Assembly: GCA_018296165.2 (NCBI GenBank)
Contig: JACKQL020000108.1
Location: forward strand, 62,001-126,000
Reading direction: 5' to 3'
Source: Termitomyces sp. T153
Lineage: Eukaryota; Basidiomycota; Agaricomycetes; Agaricales; Lyophyllaceae
DNA length: 64,000 nt
The first letter of the stretch is position 1; the number at the start of each line of letters is the position of its first letter. A model generated the notes under the pieces. It had not been told where the DNA came from. It saw nothing but the letters and a program-made list of their open reading frames with translations, and ran no database searches. Both the position numbers and the translations under genes were made by a program. Below, one piece after another: positions 1-9,802 of the stretch.

Positions 1-1795
1 GGAATTTTTTATCCCCGTCTGCCATGTAAACCACTCGACCTGTAACAACATTGCCATTCTTGAGTATTGAGTTGATTATCCTGGATTTTCTGACAGAGAC
101 ATCAAGAAAATCGGTTCTTCGTAGGCATTCTGGCTTGAGTGTCCTAATAATTGTCTGCGGTCGCCCGCATCGTCTAAGTGTCGCGCTGAATCCACGCGCG
201 AATGGGTGGATTGTACGAAGTTGTACGTTCGAGACAAACATACGGATTGAATTCATGTTATGCAAGCAAGTCCCTGAGCGGCTTAAGCCGATCAGTTAGT
301 GTGCCGACGCGCTATGAAGTTACCACTCACATGGGAAGTTACAAGGTCTGGGAAGTTTCGAAACTTCTAAGGACTTCAAACTTACCTTCGAACATGGGCT
401 TGGTAAGTGACCGTGACGTCACACATGAAGACGCGAGAAAGCATTGCACAGAACCCGAATCATAAGAGATGGCCGCCTTCGCGGCCTATGATTGAATTGA
501 AGCGTGAAATCCTAACCTCTAACACTCAAATTTACTCAAACCATATCCCAAACCTTGACGGTAAGCCAGCACGCAACGTTGCTGATGTTGGGGCCAACAT
601 GTTCACCGCCTTCGGCACCAGCCACGTGACTCAAACTTCCCCGCGCGAGGTCGATTCGCGAACTGATGAAGGAGACCTCGTTCAAGAAGGGAGATATATT
701 GGATATTTCGGATAAGTCGGAAGTGTTTGGGAGGGAAAGAGGCGAATTTCGGGGGTTCTCTATCGAGTCATACTTCTTTGTTTGTCGTTTCGACCTTCCG
801 ACGTCCTCTTGAGCGCTCGTCCTATCTGTCTATTTCTGCCTCCTTGCGTGTCATTCCTTTCCATTCTCATTGAATTCACTTATTATTCGTGTCCTTTGAA
901 GTTTCTACTGCTTCTTCATTTGTTATTCCTTTCTATCTTCGCTTCCTCTTCGTGCTGTCCTTCCGTCTCTCCTCGCTGATCCATTCATTCAACGTTGCAC
1001 CCTCACATCTACAGCTTCTCCAATAATCCTTCACGACCACGTCACTCCACATCACAATCTCTCATTCTAACAGAATACTCACTGTTCTTACCCTGCTCAC
1101 GGATAAATATGCACGCGTTGTTGTTGCTTTCGTTCTCACTTCAATCTGACCTGCGTCGGATTAAATTGGACCGCATACTTCTCTACCGTCACTACTCTTA
1201 AAAAAGATAATCCTTCAAATGTTAAACAAGCTAGAGACTCTAATAAACATGAAGGGAATACTTAGGGTATGTAGGTTGTTTTCGTTCGACGTTGGCGTCA
1301 TTATCCATCATCCGCTTGTAATCAAGGCAAAGGACTGCAGGACTGCTAGGTAATTCAACTTGATATGACCGCTTAGCACTACCTGCGAAAACGGACCAGA
1401 TTCGCATCTGCAATAGCCGCAGACGATCATTCCTCCAATAAAGCTTTGAAGCAAGACTCTATACCTTACTCAATTGGAGAAAGCCTGTGGGAAGCTTCGG
1501 ATGGTTGATCGATGTTTCTTGATAGCCTGTTTGTACTCATGGTTGAACCGACTGACACTGGATTGACCTCCCGAAACGCCTAAGCAGCGATTGATGACCT
1601 TCTATTGCAGCTGTACGATCGCGCCATATTTCATAGATATAGTCGGCGACAGCGAAAGGACGGAGTGGGATGGACATGTTATATTGCGAGATCCATCCAG
1701 CATTCTGTTGCTCTCGCACGCAGATTCAAAATCAGGGGTATTGATGTTGAGGATCGAGGTAGGAAGGGGAAGAGAGAATTCTAATATCTGTGTAA
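1..1795. other. No convincing gene
   Basis: Only short ORFs are present and none reads like a known domain or joins cleanly through introns. A perfect CRE-like palindrome TGACGTCA lies at 414-421. From about 780 to 1080 the + strand is strongly pyrimidine-rich, which in fungi often marks a promoter or 5' leader, but no coding exon could be attached to it. Confidence 0.4.
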
Positions 1796-2738
1796 TTAAT
1801 CTATTGAAGGTGTAAGTAAGCTGTTGGGGTATAGTGATTGAAATAACTGGGCCTGATCGTCCTTGGCGAAGCCCATCCGGCCGCGCCAGTGCGATGGTAC
1901 GATAGGTGCGTCTTCCGATGTGTAAGGTCGGACTGGAGAGTCAAGGACCCTAGCCAAGACGATTGGAACATCTTCAGGTTTTAGCATTCCTAACCTAGAC
2001 ATTTTTTAGACTCCTAGGACGACATACGGAAAAAGAAGCAACTATACCATTCACCATGGGGGTATATGAGCAAGTTGGCGGCATATCTATAGGAAACAGA
2101 GGTTAGCGTAAGTACGGAATAGAGGCAATATAACCACTGAACTGATGACCACCGACGTGCCCTACTTCCCCGATCTTGATACGACTAGCAATTCCAAGTG
2201 GATCCGCTTTCGCAAGCCGCGCAACTTCCTCTTGTAAAGCCCTCAGTACCGCACCTCCCATCTCCCCGCAACGGCAGTCTCGAGCACCATGAGTGCAAAC
2301 ATATAGATGAATCTCATCCGATGTTCCAGACCCTAGGGGACCTTCAGTTGCGTGCCTCTCCAACACCTCTGCGACCTCTTCCATGTTGTCCATGTTAAGC
2401 TCCGGAACCTCGAGGCGTCCTCCCAGAGCCGAGAACGCGGTTAGCGCTGGTCCACCACCAGTTGATTTTGGAGGACCGAGCCACGAAAAATTTATGGTAC
2501 CACCCCATTTTATCACTTTGAGTTGCAAAGCCCGTTGGAGAGGTGTAGAGAGTCGCGCTGGAAATGAGAAAGGTGGTTCTGACGCATGGATGAAGATGTA
2601 GGATCGATGCGACGGAGCAGTTCCGTACAGGGGCTTTTCCTTCTTCGTAGTCGGATCTTCACTTGATGAACGGCATGTGGTGGTAAAAGCTTTAGTTGTT
2701 CTCAGTCGAGCCAGGGCTCGAGGTAGGGAGAGGGACAT
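1796..2738 (-). CDS. AIM32/Apd1-like [2Fe-2S] thioredoxin-fold protein, probably mitochondrial
   Basis: Three exons: 2738-2143, 2086-2048 and 1994-1796, about 277 residues. The first intron (2142-2087) contains a CTAAC branch site; the second runs 2047-1995. The product belongs to the sucrase/ferredoxin-like family (Apd1/Aim32), whose members bind a [2Fe-2S] cluster through two Cys and two His. Seen here are the Cys cluster in CTHGARDCRCGEMGG, the His pair in GHVGGHQ at the end of exon 1, and the family tail PHGEWLGMLKPEDVP followed by WRGRMG. The N-terminus (MSLSLPRALARLRTTKAF) is basic, hydroxylated and acid-free, as expected for a mitochondrial presequence. The first in-frame ATG at 2738 is chosen; the longer frame begins with GTG. 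Yeast Aim32 acts in mitochondrial redox quality control, so that role is inferred. Confidence 0.85.
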
Positions 2739-2760
2739 TAAAGATCGATGCAGAGCCACA

Positions 2761-2768
2761 TGACGTCA
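2761..2768. promoter_or_regulatory. CRE-like palindrome TGACGTCA
   Basis: A perfect ATF/CREB-type octamer sits 23 nt upstream of the ATG of the AIM32-like gene. Such sites are bound by bZIP factors in fungi. Two other perfect copies occur in the window, at 414-421 and inside the first intron of the DUF202 gene (20744-20751). Function here is inferred from the motif only. Confidence 0.35.
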
Positions 2769-3158
2769 GTCAAAAATAAATTAATGCGGAAGATGATCTG
2801 TGACCTCTGATCCCCATGACGGGCGAGCGTCACTGACTGTGAATGTTGACTATAACAATGGAAAACCACGAAAACTGTAAAGCACTGCGTAAAGAAGCCA
2901 GGCGGAACAACTATGAGGTGCTCCATCAAATATGTGTCCAATCATAAGTACTGGGTCAATAGGTACTTCGTGCCCTTGAGTCAAAGAGTCTCCATTATGA
3001 TCTACTTCCAGAGCGCAATCTAGCCTAGTCTCCACTCGCGACAGGTGACTCGGGGAGCCACTTTGCAATGGCCGAGGTGGCTCTTTTGATCGCCGGGTCC
3101 CGAACAGTCACGTCACATGATCCTTCATCTTAACAATCGCGTACTTCGGGTGACTCGG

Positions 3159-3184
3159 GCGGGGCGGGCGAGCTAGTATAAAAG
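3159..3184 (+). promoter_or_regulatory. GC-box plus TATA box
   Basis: A G+C-rich element (GGCGGGGCGGGCG, 3159-3170 region) is followed by a consensus TATAAAAG at 3177-3184. The downstream CT-rich stretch (3205-3250) and an ATG at 3276 in a good context (ACCATGG) look like a transcription start and leader on the + strand. Confidence 0.55.
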
Positions 3185-3275
3185 ACGACGCTCCATTTCA
3201 ACCTGCCACTTCTATTCTACTCCACTCCCCCCTGCTGTTTCCCCTGCTCCAGACGATTATCACACTTGGCTGACC

Positions 3276-3374
3276 ATGGACGCGACGCGTCGAGTCTGTG
3301 ACCCCGAAGGCAGCCTTGCATTTGAACTCTTCTTGCCCGATTTGTCTACCACGAGACGGATACCTATATTCTGA
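3276..3374 (+). CDS. Small ORF (32 aa) behind a TATA promoter
   Basis: The ORF starts at an ACCATGG context about 92 nt after a strong TATA box and ends at a TGA at the entry to a 42-nt-period repeat. The peptide (begins MDATRRVCDPEGSLAF) matches nothing I recognise. It may be a first exon, a uORF or a relic of a broken gene whose body is degraded by the downstream repeat stops. Confidence 0.25.
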   Translation: MDATRRVCDPEGSLAFELFLPDLSTTRRIPIF

Positions 3375-3440
3375 TTTAAGCTCTGGTCAGCCTCGTTGCA
3401 GATACTCATGCTCTGATTTAAGCTCTGGTCAGCCTCGTTG
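3371..3440. repeat. Two-copy 28-nt direct repeat, 42-nt period
   Basis: Identical 28-nt segments occupy 3371-3398 and 3413-3440. The 42-nt period is a multiple of three, and on the - strand it encodes a 14-residue repeat (NEADQSLNQ core) in a 68-residue ORF starting with ATG at 3466. On the + strand each copy carries a stop. Confidence 0.8.
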
Positions 3441-3474
3441 TCTTCGTCTTTCTGTTTTTCTACCATGAAACTAT

Positions 3475-3684
3475 GTGTTTTGGATCCCTACAAACTCAAG
3501 ACTCAAGACATTTCAGCCATCCCAAGGCGAACATGAGTTCCATAACTTTGCCGTCTCAGGAAGCAGGGCCGACTGGCTAAAACATGAGGTGGATTTCTAT
3601 GACTCGTGCTTCAAATCTCTACAGAGGTTATTTGATGTACGACCTCTTGGCACCGGCTCAGCACTTAAGAGGCGCATATATTGA
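3475..3684 (+). pseudogene. Possible SGNH/GDSL esterase fragment
   Basis: This frame has no good ATG and contains FHNFAVSGSRADWLKHEVDF, which resembles the NFAVSGA block of fungal GDSL (SGNH) esterases/carbohydrate esterases. Neither the catalytic GDS block upstream nor the DxxH block downstream could be found. It is treated as a possible relic, perhaps of a gene once driven by the TATA promoter near 3180. Confidence 0.25.
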
Positions 3685-4891
3685 TTTTGTTACCTACACG
3701 GGTACGCATAGCCTCATGCAATAATGAATATGTAACTCAGCTCATTCTCATTTAGACGCTTACTCAAGTTTTAGACCCCTAGCATTGAATTGGCTGCTCA
3801 GAGCAATACACTGTCCTCTCCAAGCACGCTGATAAAATAATGAGAAGAAAGACTTGCGAATCCTCCGCCTCACGGACTCTTGTGGTCGGCCGCTTTGTCA
3901 TGCGCATTCATAACTCGCCGTCGGCTTTTGTCATGGGTGGTTCCTTGCATACGGAAACTACATATAGCCTTCCGTGTGCCTGTCCCTGTTCTCTCATATG
4001 GAGACCTCCGTTGTTTCAAGTTCGACTGCGGCTTCGCATTGTCAAAAGAAGTACTGCCGGCGAAGAAACCACAAGTTAGTTCATTCGGGACTGTGAATGG
4101 GCAGTGCTGCGCAGCGCTTACAAAATCCATTGTAGCTACCCGGTCAAATCGGTAGCCCTGGAACCCTTGATACTAACTACATACGTACGGCTGTCTTGAT
4201 GGTGCGTCGTCACCGGAGACATATTTAGAGCCGGAGTGACCTCGACCCTTGATTTCGCAACGTGTGTCTGCGGTTTCCGGGAGTTGGGGATACATTAACC
4301 CATCATGTCATGGAAGCTGGACATATATAGCAAGTCATCTTAGACAGGCGGCTGAGCGCGTCACTCATGCATGCTGTGTATATGCGCTTGGCCAGATAAC
4401 TTCGATTTTATGCAGCTGATTACGCAGAGATGGACACAGCTTTCGAAGCACTTATCATCTTCTCGGGATTCGTTGCGGATGCCGCGAATCCCATGGAACG
4501 CCCAGACTATGAACGTTATGTGCTTGGAAAGATAAACAGAAACGGAATATCTCGAGGATTCTGCTTACTATTGAAACATCGGAAGATCATCATCGGCTCC
4601 CAAGGTTTCTATCACCTGACTAGTATACCCCTTGCCCATGCCCTGGCCCCCTTTGTCCTGTGAAGATTTCGGAGTGACGTGGATTTATCGGCCATCTGCC
4701 ACGTAAGTGCGCAGCTCGCAGCAACGACGTTACAACAAATGAAGACGCGCCGGGAAACAGCACGTTTTCCGTCAATGACAAGTGGGTGCAATAATTAATC
4801 GCGCGACGCGTGGAGGGTCGGCCCGATGCACCCGCTATGTTCGGGATTGTAACGTTGATTGGTCATCTCATTGGGTTCCATATCAGGAAAA

Positions 4892-4897
4892 TGACTC
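4892..4897 (+). promoter_or_regulatory. Half GCRE (TGACTC) upstream of the bZIP gene
   Basis: TGACTC matches the core of the Gcn4/CPC1 recognition element TGACTCA. With the full site at 5132-5138 it suggests that the bZIP gene is autoregulated. Confidence 0.4.
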
Positions 4898-4919
4898 GAG
4901 CTGAGAAACACGTCTTCCC

Positions 4920-5057
4920 ATGTCTAGGGTGAACATTTTGACTACGGGAAAGTGTCCTTGTGGTTGGGTGGCATGCTGGGCATATTTCTGGCGTAAGTTG
5001 CACAGCTTTTCACAGCTATTTTCAATGGAAGAGGTCAGAATTTCATTCTGTTCCTAA
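4920..5057 (+). other. Upstream ORF region in the bZIP leader
   Basis: An ATG at 4920 opens a 45-codon uORF read unspliced to a TAA at 5055-5057. If a possible leader intron (GTAAGT at about 4993 to CTAACAG at 5060) is removed, the same ATG opens a 36-codon uORF ending at 5093. A second uORF of 16 codons runs 5070-5120. No ATG occurs between 5121 and the main start at 5368. GCN4 and CPC1 mRNAs are controlled by leader uORFs, so the arrangement fits the family, but no transcript start is known. Confidence 0.45.
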
Positions 5058-5131
5058 CAGGGCGGGGAGATGCCTCCGATGGCGGGGCCGGCTGAGTTTC
5101 AAAAAGGCAGTGTCTTGTGATTCTTAAGGAC

Positions 5132-5138
5132 TGAGTCA
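5132..5138 (+). promoter_or_regulatory. Full GCRE/AP-1 site TGAGTCA
   Basis: The sequence is an exact general-control response element lying 230 nt upstream of the ATG of a Gcn4-type bZIP gene. If it is a promoter element, transcription starts downstream of it and the uORFs at 4920-5120 would not be in that mRNA; this conflict is noted among the findings. Confidence 0.5.
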
Positions 5139-5367
5139 GATCGAACATTTTTTCGTCCTCCTACCTTCCACCCACCACCAAGACTAAATTCGGCTCTTGT
5201 CAGGCTTGGATAATCGTTGCATTACCACCTGTGAGTTACTGTTTCAGTGTATTTTGTATCCTTTCCCGCCTACAACGCCTTGTTGCGAGTGTTAGCTTTG
5301 TGTGGCACCACTCTCCAATTACAATTTGTCTCTCGTCACTCTTGCCGTGATCTTTTAACAAGACACG

Positions 5368-7068
5368 ATGTCATTATTGCAAAGCTGTCCTTCGGCTCAT
5401 GCGGAGAGCTCAACTGATGTGCCACTTTGGGACGATCAGAGTCACTCCCAGGTTCACTCGCAGTCCTCAACGTGGGCTATGAGCGATATCGCCTCTGGGC
5501 GCCATCTAACCCATCTTAGGCGGGAGGACCCTCAGCCCACACATTATTCTATCAAATCAGAACTGACCAAGTCGCCTGATCTTAGAATTTTGAAGCGGTC
5601 GTCCGAGTTGTGTCCTCAACACTCTTCAACCTCAACCTCAACCCAACCAGCCATTTCAGCTTTGTACAACACCCGAAACATCAATAGCAGCAGCCACGAT
5701 GTTCCGCCGATTGTAAATAGCTCGGCTTACTTGTCGTCTCCAGTCACTCGTACAGATGCCTTCTCACATTATCTTGGACCTTCGGTTTCAAGCTCCCCAG
5801 CCACCCCCCTGAACAATGTCTTAACTCATCGTCGTCAACGTCCTCGGACTTCTAATCAAGTCTTTACCGCCCCTCATGGCAAAATAACCCCTCATGGAAT
5901 TCCTCAGACTTTACCACCTGCACCTTCTATAGCACCTCGTCACATTCAACCACCGGAACCACTTCTTCCTGACTTTACCGCTTTATTGAAGAACTACCAG
6001 AATATGTTAGCCCAAAACCCTACTGATAATACAATGGAAGCTGACACCGATACGACCTTCGTATCTGCCCAAAACGCGAATCTTGGTCTGCAAGACATGG
6101 AGAGAATATTGAACGTGATCACAGGTGCATTCACTGTTATTGCTGCCGACAACGATGAACGGTTTTCTGACGTTTCTTCAGCGTCGTCCAGCAGCTCAAT
6201 GCCTCCGTCTCTTACACCACAGACTCCGGAGTTGTCTTCGCCGACTTGGTCCGATGCCAACGATTTCTTCTCTCCGGACAGCGATTTCCTGCCCACTCCC
6301 CTCTTCGCAGACAACAATGATGATATGCTCACGGGCATGTCCAATGATGGAGACTTCGGAGTTGGTGCCCTTTTCCCGCCAATGGATTATGAAGACTCCT
6401 ATGAGAAACACGCACAGCCTGCCCTACCCACTCTCCCCGACAACCTTATTACCATGACCCCTGAATCCCCTTCCCTCCACGACTTCAACACTACCGTCGA
6501 TCCGTCGTCGCTGTATCCTTCTCCCCGCGTCGCTGCCGATCTTCCCTCCTTCCCTTCATCGAGTCCAGCAGTCCCCATTCAGGACTCGACGGTTCCTGTT
6601 GTCCCAGTTGCTCCTGCGGTCGCTCAGGACACCCGGCGGAAGTCCAATGCAACTGGTACCCGTAAGGGCGTCACACCCGAGGCACTTGTTCCTGTCGATG
6701 CTCCCACTCAACCACGGAAGTATGTCTTGCCGTCGGCGACGTCGAGGAAGGAGTTGCCTTCGGTGTTTGCCAGGAAACGCTCGCGGTCGACGGCTTTCGG
6801 CGAGGAGGACGATGAGTTCAACGAGGCTCCACCCGGCCCTGATGCCACCGAGAGGGAACAGATTGAATACAAACGTCGTCAGAACACTGTAGCTGCTCGT
6901 CGAAGTCGCAAGAGGAAGCTCGAGTACCAGCGCAATCTTGAGGCGAACCTCGAGCATTTGACGAGAGAACGCGATGTCTGGAAGACACGGACAATGATCT
7001 TGCAGGAGTTGCTCCAAGCCCACGGTGTCCCCTTCCCCCATTTTTCGGATGTTATTACTGAAGATTAA
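5368..7068 (+). CDS. GCN4/CPC1-type bZIP transcription factor
   Basis: A single-exon ORF of 566 residues starting at ATG 5368. The N-terminal 480 residues are Ser/Thr/Pro-rich and disordered, with acidic clusters around residues 215-360 that resemble activation segments. The C-terminus carries a classic bZIP: basic region NTVAARRSRKRK at residues 506-517 (the N-x-x-A-A-R-R-S-R DNA-contact signature of the Gcn4 subclass), then a short zipper with heptad positions L524, L531, W538 and L545. Gcn4/CPC1 proteins bind TGACTCA and activate amino-acid biosynthesis under starvation. The promoter holds matching TGACTC and TGAGTCA sites and the leader holds uORFs, both consistent with that identity. Orthology to yeast GCN4 is inferred from the basic region and context. 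Confidence 0.85.
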   Translation: MSLLQSCPSAHAESSTDVPLWDDQSHSQVHSQSSTWAMSDIASGRHLTHLRREDPQPTHYSIKSELTKSPDLRILKRSSELCPQHSSTSTSTQPAISALYNTRNINSSSHDVPPIVNSSAYLSSPVTRTDAFSHYLGPSVSSSPATPLNNVLTHRRQRPRTSNQVFTAPHGKITPHGIPQTLPPAPSIAPRHIQPPEPLLPDFTALLKNYQNMLAQNPTDNTMEADTDTTFVSAQNANLGLQDMERILNVITGAFTVIAADNDERFSDVSSASSSSSMPPSLTPQTPELSSPTWSDANDFFSPDSDFLPTPLFADNNDDMLTGMSNDGDFGVGALFPPMDYEDSYEKHAQPALPTLPDNLITMTPESPSLHDFNTTVDPSSLYPSPRVAADLPSFPSSSPAVPIQDSTVPVVPVAPAVAQDTRRKSNATGTRKGVTPEALVPVDAPTQPRKYVLPSATSRKELPSVFARKRSRSTAFGEEDDEFNEAPPGPDATEREQIEYKRRQNTVAARRSRKRKLEYQRNLEANLEHLTRERDVWKTRTMILQELLQAHGVPFPHFSDVITED

Positions 7069-7818
7069 ATAAAAGCCTTGCTAATTTGTTCGGCATATAT
7101 TCCCCCCTTTTTTCCCACTCACAGAACAACATACTTCTTTATCCCATCCTCTATTCGTATCAGTGTTCCTTGTCCTCTGGACTCAAATTCGACGGCCTCT
7201 GATTTTTCGACGTCGACTTCGGTGCTCCTTTCACTTATTCTATATATCCACCCCATTATTCCCCCGAGCTTCTTTAATGAACGCTCTTTTTCATTTGTCA
7301 TGAGCATCGTCGTACCCCCAATCATCATTCTCCTGACCACCAAATCTACTCATATAGCACATATCTCAGAAATTTAAATGATATCTTAGTTGTCGCTGTT
7401 CCGTTTGCTAGCTTGTACGCACACCAGAACGATTGAAGCAAAACAAAACCTTGAAATAATTGTCAATTCGTCTGATTTATATAAATTGTTCAATCAAGAA
7501 ACTCTTCAAACAAATGGAGGGTGTCTCCAACTTTACAAGGCATTCATGACGATGCATCGACTACGTACTAAAGATTCGATCATCATGAAATCCTAGCGAA
7601 AATCAGACGCATATCTTCGTTCACAACTATTCAAGGTCCACAGCAAATTGAGACGCAGCGACAGCTGCTCCAGTACCCAGGGTCTCTGTTCTAATAAGTA
7701 CATAGGGAATAAGATAATCTGATACAACACAAGAGGATGGTTTCAAAGAGCGCGAGGTACCCTTGAAAGAAAGTCAACATTGAGTACTCGAGGGGATTGG
7801 TCATGTCTTCAAAAACTC
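7069..7818. other. Intergenic, convergent 3' regions
   Basis: T-rich sequence directly after the bZIP stop probably includes its 3' untranslated region. No domain or plausible gene is seen in the remaining short ORFs. Confidence 0.4.
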
Positions 7819-9802
7819 TTACTTTACGGAAGGAGCGAAGGTATTGAGAGGGAATTGGTCTTCTTCGCGATATTCTTCGCGATAAGTGGTCTGTCATAAG
7901 AACGGCGTGAGCTACGCACATCCCCATCAGTAATTATGATTATTGGAGAATCCTACCTTGTCGGAGTAACTCCAGCCTCCGAGATCCATTGGGCCTAAAC
8001 TGGGCACACGCGTACCGAGAGGGAACAAATTCGTATTGTTGTCCTGCCTGCCGGTAGTACCACCTTGACGGTCGGTTCCCCGACCCCGAACGGTGCGACG
8101 TGTGGTAAGCCTATTAAAGCATTGTCATGAGGAATTGGTCGTTGAGAAGGTAAACTTACGTCGCCATGTATGAGATGGCGTACACTAGAGGTACTTTGCG
8201 GTCAGGGGATGCGACTACCTCGTGTAAAGGACATAACGACTTACTTTTGCTGACGATAAAGTATGTTGCGATGAAATATAGGTTGAAGTCCCGAGATTTA
8301 TGATTATACTAGACGCAAAGTCAATTAGACCTTGGAGGGAAAGGAGCAAACAAACGTCCAGACTGACAAGAAGGAGAGTTGTTAAGCTACAAGCACTGGA
8401 AGAAATTTGTGTCAGGATGGGTTGAGGATAGGGAAGTCTGAGTATACCTGGTCAATGCACCGGTGTTGATAGCGTATCGAATCAAGCTATTGACAATGGA
8501 ATCCGACCTGGAAAAAGTTCAGCATGGTTTTGCTAATTCAGGGAAAGTTGCGAACGAGACAAGTCCTGTGCGGAGTCGGTTCAGGAAGAAGCAGAGAGCA
8601 GCAGCAGTTATAACGTCTGTTGCGACTCCAAGGGCCAAAGAGACGGTACCGAGACCCTAGACACTAGAGTTAGGAACCAGGAACTGAGACTGTCTATGAC
8701 ACAAACTTTAAGGTTGTATACGGCGTAAATGCTCGGTAATTCAAAGCTGAGAAGGAGTTGGATTATACGAAGCAGATTGAATCGTTTCTGTCACTTACGC
8801 CTTGACGGTGAACGCTATCGGACAGCATCAGACATCTCAATGTTGCATAGAAGCTCTCATATCTTACCTATTGCAGTGCCTAACGAGTAATTGGTACCAG
8901 CATCAACTGGAGCTTTTACACGTTTTCAATGAAAACGCCTACCTAATTGGCCGAACGTCAACAACATCTAGATGGCGTGGAAATCAGATGGTGGTCTATG
9001 CGCTCGAAAGACAGAGAACTCACGATGACCCCTGCTATCCAGTAATTCCTCCCGCTGACTAAAAGCAAGATCAGGGAGTGATGTATGAGACGGACTGTAG
9101 CACTCACATCTCCAGACGCGAAGGCCAAACGAACTGCGCGAAGTCAATATCAGTGGGGCAACAAAGAAAAAACTATTCCTTGAACGAACGCTTTGACAAT
9201 GGCACCAACAATCGCCTGCGGAAGTGGGTTGAAAAGAAATGTTCAAAAGAATGATAGACAGCGAGACTGACCCCGATCGTCAACTGAAGCTTGAACATGG
9301 AACACATTGAGCTTCGACAACACTGGTAATATCTATGAACGTACAATGAGAGACCTGGGATTGACATTAGCAAAGCATGGGTCTGTACAAGGTCCGACTA
9401 TTGCTCACCATGTGACACTAGCGATTTGCAAGCTTTGTGGCTTCGCGTAGTTGGAAATAGTGTAATGATACACCAAGTGGCCAATGAACACCTGATCAGC
9501 AGTTTCGAGAAGGCTGGAAGAGTCATAAGTTTCTGAGGTGACATAAGCCCAGATGGTCTACGCGACACGACATACAGGATAGCGACGACCTGTGAAAAAT
9601 CATTCCAGTTTTTAAAATTAGACAGCCATAAGAGTAAGAGGATTTTACGTACAGTCAACTTAAGATGCCACCGGTCCTGAAAATAGCGTCGAAAATAAGA
9701 GAAAACCTGGGACACTAGCACTCCATACACGCAGCACGCCGCTGAAAATCCTACAAACAATGCGCCTAGAGTCTTGTCGACGCTCAGTCCTGCACTTGAC
9801 AT
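7819..9802 (-). CDS. DUF6534-type seven-helix membrane protein
   Basis: A many-exon gene; resolved pieces include 9802-9653, a 14-nt exon 9589-9576, 9513-9409, 9058-9024, and further exons near 8660-8455, 8300-8250, 8190-8160 and 8105-7955. Conserved blocks appear in order: start MSSAGLSVDKTLGALF, LVYHYTISNYAKPQSLQ, AIVGAIVKAFVQ, LRVWRFSGRNYWIAGVI, SLALGVATDVITAAALCFFLNR, DSIVNSLIRYAINTGALT and FNLYFIATYFIVSK. This is the pattern of the basidiomycete DUF6534 family, which has about seven hydrophobic segments and no proven function. The ATG at 9802 is preferred because family members begin with this block. The last exon is uncertain (stop at 7819-7821 or at 7691), and two middle joins were not resolved. 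Confidence 0.8.
9576..9589 (-). other. 14-nt microexon in the DUF6534 gene
   Basis: The segment lies between an acceptor TTTTCACAG and a donor GTATGT. It restores the family block joining KLT to LLETADQVF without a stop. Its flanking introns are 63 and 62 nt, the usual size here. Confidence 0.7.

Larger units (their letters stand above)
2739..5367. other. Intergenic stretch with promoter elements and small ORFs
   Basis: Contains a CRE-like palindrome (2761-2768), a TATA promoter near 3180, a 42-nt-period tandem repeat, a possible esterase fragment and the leader of the bZIP gene (each listed separately). The rest (about 3700-4880) shows only short ORFs with no recognisable domain. Confidence 0.4.

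Noticed and set aside
5994..7041. Long antisense ORFs over the bZIP gene
   Set aside because: They lie opposite the well-supported bZIP coding region and show no domain.
7078..7377. 99-codon ORF after the bZIP gene
   Set aside because: T-rich 3' untranslated-like sequence with no domain.
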